DNA from: JAKLFA01 sp964450385
GTDB taxonomy: Bacteria; Omnitrophota; Gorgyraeia; Zapsychrales; JANLHA01
DNA: 64,000 bases
Assembly (NCBI GenBank): GCA_964450385.1
Contig: CAYVEC010000005.1
Coordinates: 1-64,000 of the forward strand
Direction: 5' to 3'
The translations under genes and the position numbers were made by a program. This document shows, piece after piece, positions 57,942-64,000 of the stretch (positions are counted from its first letter, which is position 1; every line of letters begins with the position of its first letter). The notes beneath the pieces are model-generated. The model did no database searches, was not told where the DNA came from, and worked only from the letters and a program-made list of their open reading frames with translations.

Positions 57942-59105
57942 TTATCCCTTAATCACCCCAAGAGGCCGTAGTTCGGTCTCGATCTCGACCAAATCAGACT
58001 GGGCCGCCATCACGGTTTGAATATCTTTATAAGCCCCAGCAGCCTCATCGAGATCACGTGCCCCGCGGATCGAATGAATGATCCCCTGGCTCTCGAGCTT
58101 TGCCTGTTCATCGCGCACATCAAGGCTTCGGCGGGCCTGGTGACGGCTCATCCGCCGCCCTGCCCCGTGAGAGCACGAGCAAAAGCTTTCACGATTCCCT
58201 CTGCCGCGCACAATATAGGAAGGCGTGCCCTGGGATCCGGGGATGATTCCGATCTCTCCCTCCCTGGCCGCTGTCGCCCCTTTCCGATGAACCCAGACAG
58301 ACTTGCCAAAATGCGTCTCACAGGACGCATAATTATGAGCAATGTTGATCGCCTCGCCAAACTCAACCGAATCAGCCTCCGCGAGACATTCCTTGATCCG
58401 CTCGATCATCCTGGCCCGATTCTCCTGGGCAAAGCTCACGGCAAAGGTCATGGCATCGATATATTCATGGAACTCTCCGCAATCTGCCGGTAAGAACGCC
58501 AAGCCGCCATCGCCTGTATATTGCGGAAGATGCGGAAACCGCCGGCGCTGCAGCCGCTGGGCCTGCTGGTTGTACTCGTGGGCGATCTTAAGACCAAAAT
58601 TCCGGCTCCCGGAATGGACCATGACCCAAAGGCAACCATCTGACCCGCGTTGAATTTCAATAAAATGATTTCCCCCTCCCAGGGTGCCCAATTGACAGCG
58701 CGCCGCCTCAAGTTCCCGCTCAACGACCCGGACCTCAGGGGCGCGATCAAAACCCTGCCAGGACTGGGGTCTTTTATGGTGCTCAAACCCGAGCGGAATC
58801 GCCTTTCGGATCCGAGATATAACATCCTTGAGCCGATCCCGGTCGATCTCGCGAAGTGACGTCCTCACCGCTGTCATCCCGCAGCCGATATCGACCCCAA
58901 CCGCGTTCGGGATCACGGCATCCACGGTCGCCGCCACCCCGCCGATCGGCATTCCATAGCCCGCGTGAGCATCGGGCATGAGGCAGATCTGACGAAAGAC
59001 CACCGGCAACGCGGCCACGGCCCTCGCCTGAGAGAGGACATCCTCCTCTACCGGAACGCACCACGACTTGATCGGGACGCGGCCCCCCTCCATGATCAAA
59101 ACCAT
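57942..59105 (-). CDS. rtcB: RtcB-family RNA-splicing ligase
   Basis: GTP-dependent ligase joining 2',3'-cyclic phosphate or 3'-phosphate ends to 5'-OH ends in RNA repair. The 387-residue product is the short bacterial type: MPDAHAGYGMPIGGVAA, VGVDIGCGM (metal-binding Cys), GTLGGGNHFIE, NYASCETHFGKSVWVHRKGA, and the guanylation-region HGAGRRMSR. It lies 15 bp after dinB, so RNA and DNA repair genes share a transcript. No rtcA or archease gene is seen. Confidence 0.94.
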   Translation of the reverse strand: MVLIMEGGRVPIKSWCVPVEEDVLSQARAVAALPVVFRQICLMPDAHAGYGMPIGGVAATVDAVIPNAVGVDIGCGMTAVRTSLREIDRDRLKDVISRIRKAIPLGFEHHKRPQSWQGFDRAPEVRVVERELEAARCQLGTLGGGNHFIEIQRGSDGCLWVMVHSGSRNFGLKIAHEYNQQAQRLQRRRFPHLPQYTGDGGLAFLPADCGEFHEYIDAMTFAVSFAQENRARMIERIKECLAEADSVEFGEAINIAHNYASCETHFGKSVWVHRKGATAAREGEIGIIPGSQGTPSYIVRGRGNRESFCSCSHGAGRRMSRHQARRSLDVRDEQAKLESQGIIHSIRGARDLDEAAGAYKDIQTVMAAQSDLVEIETELRPLGVIKG

Positions 59106-59120
59106 CGCCCCCCCTATCCC

Positions 59121-60293
59121 TTACGGACGCGGCCCTCGGCCTCGAAAGATCGAGCCCTCTCCGAACCGGTCGTGAATGCGGTCCAGAGCCTGATGCACAG
59201 CCTCACGCCGCGCCTCATCAGCCCGGACGAAAAGATCGTCCTGAACATACCCATCATCAAAATCCGCAACACGCACACCGATGAGGCGGACCGCGTCGAT
59301 CGCGGCAAAATGTTTTAAAAAGATCGCGCGGGCCGTTCGGTAGATCTCATCGGCGTGATTGCTGCGCGCGTCCAGGCGCTGGCCGTGGGAAAAAGTCTCG
59401 AAATCTGGACGCCGCACCCTCACGACAACGGAGCGGGCCTTCAGCCCCTGCTGACGGAGACGGCGAGAAATCCGCTCGCTCAACGCCAATAAGGTATCAA
59501 GGATCAGCCGCTGATCATCAACGTCATGCGGAAAAGTCTCTTCATGTGAGATCGATTTGACATCATCGACCCGTTCGACGGGCCGGTCATCAATCCCGTT
59601 TGCCAGGGCGTGGAGATGTCGGCCCTGGCTGCCGAATTCGCGGCCGAGCCGTTCAGCAGGCCAGAGCGCGAGATCCCCGACGGTCCGAATCCCCAGGGCA
59701 TGAAAACGTTTGAGGGTCTGCGGCCCAACCCCCCAGAGTTTTCCAACCGAGAGCGGCCAGAGAAAATCAAGGACCGTGCCGGGCGGGACCTCGACAAGCC
59801 CGTCAGGCTTTTCCAAGTCCGAGGCGATCTTTGCGACCATCTTATTAGGCGCGATCCCGACGGAAACAACGAGCCCGGTTCCTTCCCTGACCGCGACCTT
59901 CAATTGAAGGGCGGCCTCCCGCGGAGTACCAAAGAGATGACAGCTGCCGCTCATGTCGAGAAAAGCCTCGTCGATACTCACGGGTTCGATATCCGGGGTA
60001 AACCGCCCGAAGACTTCAAACACATCCTGAGACGCCGCCTCATACGCTTCCATCCGCGGCCTTAAAAAAATGCCACCTGGACACCGCCGGTAGGCCTGAC
60101 CGATCGGCATCGCCGAATGGATCCCAAAGGCCCGCGCCTCATAAGAACACGTCGAGACTACGCCGCGGCCTTTGCCGCCCGCGGGATCAGACCCGATGAT
60201 CACCGGCCGGCCCCTCAGCGATGGATTATCCCGTTGTTCAACGCTCGCGAAAAAGGCATCAAGATCAACGTGAAAAATCAAACGGCTTACCAT
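59121..60293 (-). CDS. dinB: DNA polymerase IV
   Basis: Error-prone Y-family polymerase. The 390-residue product has FHVDLDAFFASVEQ at the start (metal-binding Asp), GVVSTCSYEARAFGI, the catalytic SIDEAFLD, and a little-finger domain. The C-terminus RGRGPRP lacks an obvious clamp-binding motif. The ATG at 60293 lies 7 bp after a -10 box with no Shine-Dalgarno site, so translation is probably leaderless. A longer frame upstream would run through the promoter. Confidence 0.94.
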   Translation of the reverse strand: MVSRLIFHVDLDAFFASVEQRDNPSLRGRPVIIGSDPAGGKGRGVVSTCSYEARAFGIHSAMPIGQAYRRCPGGIFLRPRMEAYEAASQDVFEVFGRFTPDIEPVSIDEAFLDMSGSCHLFGTPREAALQLKVAVREGTGLVVSVGIAPNKMVAKIASDLEKPDGLVEVPPGTVLDFLWPLSVGKLWGVGPQTLKRFHALGIRTVGDLALWPAERLGREFGSQGRHLHALANGIDDRPVERVDDVKSISHEETFPHDVDDQRLILDTLLALSERISRRLRQQGLKARSVVVRVRRPDFETFSHGQRLDARSNHADEIYRTARAIFLKHFAAIDAVRLIGVRVADFDDGYVQDDLFVRADEARREAVHQALDRIHDRFGEGSIFRGRGPRP

Positions 60294-60300
60294 AAAAGGC

Positions 60301-60329
60301 ATTATACGGAGAGGGCAGAAGAGCGTCAA
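60301..60329 (-). promoter_or_regulatory. Promoter of dinB-rtcB
   Basis: TTGACG (60329-60324), 17-bp spacer, TATAAT (60306-60301); the predicted start coincides with the dinB ATG at 60293. No palindrome recognisable as an SOS box was seen around it. Confidence 0.75.
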
Positions 60330-60415
60330 ACGCTGAATTTTTTTCGCCTTTTTTTCATTTTTCAAAAAGGCTAATCAGCGTCGAGAAAAATCTTTATTTT
60401 CAGCGAAAATAATCC

Positions 60416-60443
60416 TTGCATTCAAAAAGGTCTTTGTTATAAT
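60416..60443 (+). promoter_or_regulatory. Promoter of the two-repeat protein
   Basis: TTGCAT (60416-60421), 16-bp spacer, TATAAT (60438-60443), leader of about 40 nt, then AAAGGAG eight bases before the ATG at 60490. TTCAAAAAGG occurs at 60361 and again at 60421, a small direct repeat around the promoter. Confidence 0.7.
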
Positions 60444-60489
60444 CTGAACCATTATTCAACTGCTGTTCGTCGTGAAAAGGAGATTCAGC

Positions 60490-60894
60490 ATGTTACAGCA
60501 ACGTTCTTATGCCATCCTGACCGATCCTTGCGCTCGTTATGAAATACGAAAACACAAATGGTTCTTAAGCGAGAAAGCCGGACACGAGATCGGGTTTGCG
60601 ACCGCGGCCCTCGACTGGATCCGGAATTATGGCGATGCCTGGCGACTCTATCGTTTCAGTGAGCTCTTCAATCCCGCCTCGCACCAGGAGCCCGTGTATT
60701 CATTCCTGAATGACCCATATGCGATCCATGAGATCCGTCGACATAAATGGCTCATGAGCGAACGCAGTCCCTATGAGATTGGGTTCGCGACCGCCGCCCT
60801 CGATTGGATCACGAACTACGGAGATGCCTGGAGGCTCTACCGATTCAGCCGATTATTCAATCCGGACAAACATCGATTAATGAGCTTGATCTAG
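60490..60894 (+). CDS. Unrecognised protein made of two copies of an HKW-SE-DW module
   Basis: I do not recognise this family with certainty. The 134-residue product is an internal duplication with a 63-residue period: Y7-H65 and Y70-H128. Shared blocks are EIRxHKW (19-24, 82-87), SE (27-28, 90-91), EIGFATAALDWI (33-44, 96-107), NYGDAWRLYRFS (46-57, 109-120) and LFNP. It has no signal peptide or membrane helix and is rich in Trp, Tyr and charged residues, like a small soluble or nucleic-acid-associated protein. A strong ribosome site and promoter suggest good expression. It converges on the endonuclease III-like gene, and a shared CTAG provides both stop codons. Confidence 0.75.
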   Translation: MLQQRSYAILTDPCARYEIRKHKWFLSEKAGHEIGFATAALDWIRNYGDAWRLYRFSELFNPASHQEPVYSFLNDPYAIHEIRRHKWLMSERSPYEIGFATAALDWITNYGDAWRLYRFSRLFNPDKHRLMSLI

Positions 60895-61565
60895 ATGAGG
60901 CGTTTGCGGCAGCGGCCAGCCAGCGGGCAGCCCGCGCACCCGGGTTGGATCCGGCAATGATCCTTGGCGAGCCGAACGATCAGGGCGTGATATTCATTAA
61001 ATAGGGGCACATCCGACGGAAGATCGCGCATGAACACCGCCTGCAGGTCGTGATACTCGGCATCCCGCGCGCAGAGGCCGTAACGTCCAAAAATCCGCTT
61101 CGTATACGCATCGATCACAAACGTCGGACGGTCAAAGGCATACAGAAGGATCGAATCCGCGGTCTCAGGCCCGACGCCGTTCACGGACAGGACCCGCTCA
61201 CGGGCCTCATTAAGCGGAAGAGCGGCGAGGGCGCGCCATGATCCCTTCATCTCCTTCATAAAAAACTGAACAAAATTTTTTAGCCGTCGCGCCTTAATAT
61301 TAAAATACCCCGACGGACGAATGTGCTCCGCGAGGACCGACTGGGGCATCGCCCCAAGGACGCGGAAATTCACGGCCCGAGCTTTTTTGAGATTCGCGAT
61401 CGCCCGCTCGACATTCCCCCAATTCGTGTTCTGGGTCAGGATCGCGCCAATCACGATCTCTGTCTTCGTCTCGCCGGGCCACCAGTGCTGCGGCCCGAAA
61501 CGATCAAAGAGACGCTGATAGATGTCCAACAATTCATCAGTCCTGTTTTTATTTTTCTTCACCAC
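60891..61565 (-). CDS. Endonuclease III-like DNA glycosylase without the catalytic lysine
   Basis: A 224-residue HhH-GPD protein: ILTQNTNWGNVERAI, the helix-hairpin-helix VNGVGPETADSILLYAF, the Asp in FVIDAYTKRIF, and the iron-sulfur pattern C-x5-C-x2-C-x5-C at the C-terminus. In endonuclease III the hairpin reads GVGRKTA with a catalytic Lys; here it is GVGPETA, so a lyase reaction is unlikely. This resembles monofunctional MpgII-type 3-methyladenine glycosylases. The exact substrate is inferred. I start at GTG 61565 after GGGGAAG; a TTG at 61586 is possible. Confidence 0.85.
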   Translation of the reverse strand: MVKKNKNRTDELLDIYQRLFDRFGPQHWWPGETKTEIVIGAILTQNTNWGNVERAIANLKKARAVNFRVLGAMPQSVLAEHIRPSGYFNIKARRLKNFVQFFMKEMKGSWRALAALPLNEARERVLSVNGVGPETADSILLYAFDRPTFVIDAYTKRIFGRYGLCARDAEYHDLQAVFMRDLPSDVPLFNEYHALIVRLAKDHCRIQPGCAGCPLAGRCRKRLI

Positions 61566-61589
61566 GTCGCTTCCCCAAGAAATCAAGCG

Positions 61590-62018
61590 CTAACGCTCGT
61601 CCGTGAGCCCATCCGGCCCCGGCTCAAAGACCCAGTCTAAAATTTTCCCTTCACGGTCAACATAGAGATACACCTTATCGGTGTCCTTAAATGCGCACGC
61701 CTGACGATACAGCCACTCCTCGACCTCCGCCCCCTCGCGCTCGGTCATGCGGACAAAAACGGGCGGACCAAAACGCCGCTCAACCTGCCGGGCCGTCGTG
61801 TACCCTTCAAACGTCTCCTCCCGGATCGAGGCGAGCAGCTCTGAAAAAAGTCGATCCTGGCGCTCAACATCCAGGGTCTTTCGAGCCCCCTCATCAGAAT
61901 ACTCTTTCAAGGTAAGGAGCTGCGGCATGTGCCGGATCTTCGCGCCCATCCCGCACCCTGACACGAGACAAACGACGGTGACCACGACGGATCCAATCCT
62001 GATGTTGACTAATGACAC
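61590..62018 (-). CDS. Small lipoprotein, BamE-like in outline
   Basis: A 142-residue predicted lipoprotein with lipobox LVSGC after the helix IGSVVVTVVC. The mature part has TARQVERRFGPPVFVRMTER and EEWLYRQACAFKDTDKVYLYVDREGKI, a pattern recalling the SmpA/BamE fold (a helix, GPP turn, then WLY strand). That similarity is weak. GTG 62018 is used because AAGGAGGGG lies just upstream. It lies between the ABC-F gene and the endonuclease III-like gene (24-bp gap). Confidence 0.7.
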   Translation of the reverse strand: MSLVNIRIGSVVVTVVCLVSGCGMGAKIRHMPQLLTLKEYSDEGARKTLDVERQDRLFSELLASIREETFEGYTTARQVERRFGPPVFVRMTEREGAEVEEWLYRQACAFKDTDKVYLYVDREGKILDWVFEPGPDGLTDER

Positions 62019-62075
62019 GATTCCCCTCCTTGTCACCCTTGCGCCCTTCATTCACCACAAGCAAGCACGAATCCC

Positions 62076-64000
62076 TTAATGCCCCTCCCGCCCCTCGATC
62101 ATCCGCTTCTCGGCCTCAAGCTCCTTAATCCTCATCGCTGCCTGACGCTGAAGCTTCGGGATCTCTTTCAACCGCTGGCCGTATTCTTTTAACAGGGCCG
62201 GATCTTTGCCGTAGGCATTGGCCAAGACCCGTGCCTTGACATAGCTCTCGGTGTCGAGCTCCTTCATCTCCTTTTCAAGATCGGTGATGGCCTTTCGAAT
62301 CTGAGCGACCTGACGCAAGGCCTCTTTATGCTGCTGACGGGTCTCGCGGGCCCGTTGATTTTCCTCCCCCCTTGCCGCAGCGGAACGGTCCGGAGCCTTT
62401 TTTACGACGGAGCGGCCAGGCGCCTCATCCGACAGAGCTGGTGCGTCACCTAAAAATTTCCCGCCCTTTTTATCCAAATAATATTCTAACCCCCCGGCAT
62501 AATTCTTCAGCGTCCCGCGATCGACCTCTATAATATGATCCGCGACCTCACCGACAAAAAACAGGTCATGGCTGATAAAACACAGGGTCCCCTCATAGGC
62601 CTTGAAGGCGCGGGTCAATGACTCGACGCCGTCAATGTCAAGATGCGTTGTCGGCTCGTCAAGGAGGATGAAATTCGGCGGATTGATCAGGAGCTTCGCC
62701 AAGATCAAGCGACTCTTTTCCCCGCCGGAAAGGACCTGGACCATTTTAAAGACGTCATCACCGTGAAAATTAAAGAGCCCAAGAAGGCTCCGGAGCTGCG
62801 TTGCCGGAACCGATCCGGTCACCGCAGAAGCCAGCTCGTCAAGAACAGTGCGGTTAGGGTTCAAGACATCGAGCCGGGTCTGAGAAAAATATCCGCGCGT
62901 CACCTGATGCCCGAGCCGGACCTCACCGCTCGAGGGGCTGATGATCCCCGCGAGCATCTTTAAGAGGGTCGACTTCCCGGCGCCGTTAGGCCCGACAAGA
63001 CAGACCTTCTGGCCCCGAACAAGCTCAAGGTCGATCCCTTCATAGACATGAGTCGTTCCATAACTCTTCGCCAGCTTCTGGGCCGAAACCACAACATATC
63101 CACTCGACGGGGTCTCAGGAAAAATGAAATCCTTAATGCTCCGACGGTCCTGGCTGAGCTCCGGGGTCTCGAGGCGTTCAAGCATCTTTCGTTTATTCCT
63201 CACCGCCGAGGCGCGGTTCGGCTGGGCGTGAAACCGCTGGGTGAAGCGTTCAAGCTGCTCGCGTTTCTTTTCGATCACCTTGCGCTGGCGCTCAAGATGC
63301 TTTTGATCGACGCCCTTCTGTTTTTGATAGTCCTCGTAATTCCCCTTGACCTTGGTCATCTGCCCGTTCTCGAGAAGGATCGTATAGTTCGTGACATCAT
63401 TCAGAAAGACCTTGTCATGCGAGATGAGGATGAAGGTCCCTTGATAAGCAGAGAGGAACCCTTTTAACCAGAGGGTCGCGGCCAGATCAAGATAATTCGT
63501 TGGCTCGTCGAGAAGCAACAGATCGAAGGGATAGACAAGCAACTTGGCAAGGAGGGTCCGCATCTGCCAGCCCCCGCTCATCTCCTGAACAGGGCGGTGC
63601 ATGTCTCGCTCGACGAACCCCAGGCCAGCCAAGACCTTCTCCGCCTTATGTTCGATCGCGTAAATATCCAGGGCCTCGAGCTCCTGAAGGACATCGCCAT
63701 ACCGGGCGCTGTCCGCACGGCCCTTCTCCTCAATCGCGTGCTTTTCCTCAAGGAGACGCTTGATCCGGTCATCTCCCGACGAAACCTCATCGAGAACAGT
63801 CGAGTCGGATCGAAAAACAGACTCCTGCGGTAAATAGCCGATGCTGAGATTCCGCTGACGCTGGATGCTCCCCTCGGTCGATTCCATCTCACCCAGAATG
63901 ATCGAAAACAGGGTGCTCTTGCCGGATCCATTCGGCCCGGTGAGACCAATCTTTTCGCCGGCAAAAATACTAAGCGAGACATCCTTAAACAATGTCCGTT
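62076..64000 (-). CDS. ABC-F family ATPase, 5' end beyond the window
   Basis: A soluble tandem ABC protein of the Uup/EttA/YkpA type that acts on ribosomes. Seen: Walker A GPNGSGKSTLFS and GPNGAGKSTLLK, signatures MSGGWQMRTLLAK and LSGGEKSRLILAK, Walker B LLLLDEPTNYLD and FILLDEPTTHLD, a linker with EKKREQLERFTQRFHAQPNRA, and a C-terminal coiled coil of about 90 residues. The frame is open to the right edge (upstream residues RTLFKDVSL fit the family), so the true start lies outside. Antibiotic resistance cannot be inferred. Confidence 0.92.
   Translation of the reverse strand, partial: RTLFKDVSLSIFAGEKIGLTGPNGSGKSTLFSIILGEMESTEGSIQRQRNLSIGYLPQESVFRSDSTVLDEVSSGDDRIKRLLEEKHAIEEKGRADSARYGDVLQELEALDIYAIEHKAEKVLAGLGFVERDMHRPVQEMSGGWQMRTLLAKLLVYPFDLLLLDEPTNYLDLAATLWLKGFLSAYQGTFILISHDKVFLNDVTNYTILLENGQMTKVKGNYEDYQKQKGVDQKHLERQRKVIEKKREQLERFTQRFHAQPNRASAVRNKRKMLERLETPELSQDRRSIKDFIFPETPSSGYVVVSAQKLAKSYGTTHVYEGIDLELVRGQKVCLVGPNGAGKSTLLKMLAGIISPSSGEVRLGHQVTRGYFSQTRLDVLNPNRTVLDELASAVTGSVPATQLRSLLGLFNFHGDDVFKMVQVLSGGEKSRLILAKLLINPPNFILLDEPTTHLDIDGVESLTRAFKAYEGTLCFISHDLFFVGEVADHIIEVDRGTLKNYAGGLEYYLDKKGGKFLGDAPALSDEAPGRSVVKKAPDRSAAARGEENQRARETRQQHKEALRQVAQIRKAITDLEKEMKELDTESYVKARVLANAYGKDPALLKEYGQRLKEIPKLQRQAAMRIKELEAEKRMIEGREGH

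Noticed and set aside
60294..60365. Upstream extension of dinB by 24 codons
   Set aside because: It would run through the promoter and adds residues before the conserved metal-binding N-terminus.

Overview
The window is about 64 kb of GC-rich, gene-dense bacterial chromosome. It encodes a diderm with lipopolysaccharide: LpxA, an LpxC-FabZ fusion, LpxD, LpxI, BamA, an OmpH/Skp chaperone, LptF/LptG and a Lol exporter. It also carries genes better known from Gram-positives: McsA-McsB-ClpC, RicT, SpoVG and a YacL-type PIN-TRAM protein. This mixture best fits a deep-branching, uncultivated phylum of the PVC neighbourhood, with Omnitrophota as my first guess. That placement is an inference from gene content; there is no rRNA in the window to settle it.

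Layout. 1-540 is a scar downstream of the tmRNA gene: a truncated primase-polymerase gene behind a small iteron-like array. 546-2440 (minus) holds ssrA, smpB and an AEC-family transporter. 2521-3044 is a tRNA-Leu locus with a strong promoter, two 99-bp repeats that each copy the first 12 nt of the tRNA, the tRNA itself, and a broken second copy interrupted by two related 20-bp palindromes. 3129-10636 mixes lpdA, comF and lptFG (plus) with a minus-strand group of a periplasmic-protein gene, pyrE, maf, an M48 lipoprotein protease gene and a DUF192 gene.

From 50.2 kb down to 10.7 kb every gene lies on the minus strand, mostly with overlaps or gaps under 40 bp. In transcription order: TPR protein, ispE, spoVG, tRNA-Gln, glmU, prs, rplY, pth, rpsF, ssb, rpsR, rplI, dnaB; then an envelope operon behind a consensus promoter (bamA, ompH, lpxD, lpxC-fabZ, lpxA, lpxI); then lysS behind another consensus promoter, followed by lolC/E, lolD, ilvE, mcsA, mcsB, clpC, an AsmA-like gene, radA, the PIN-TRAM gene, ispD, ispF, cysE, cysS, tmk, holB, ricT, metG, mtnA, thiL, tsaE, tsaB and alr. 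Much of this order matches three Bacillus subtilis neighbourhoods. 50.3-64 kb holds a tiny basic protein gene, hisG, a PpiD-like chaperone, a thioredoxin-like protein, cutA, pgeF, rmuC, a GspE/PilB ATPase, rtcB, dinB, an unrecognised two-repeat protein, an endonuclease III-like glycosylase, a lipoprotein and an ABC-F ATPase cut by the window edge.

No prophage, CRISPR array or biosynthetic cluster is present. The most unusual signals are the rearranged tRNA-Leu locus and its palindromes; a SpoVG with an inserted zinc ribbon; an IspF lacking a canonical metal-ligand histidine; a promoter set in which four genes start almost at the predicted transcription start (leaderless mRNAs); and the duplicated-repeat protein at 60.5 kb.
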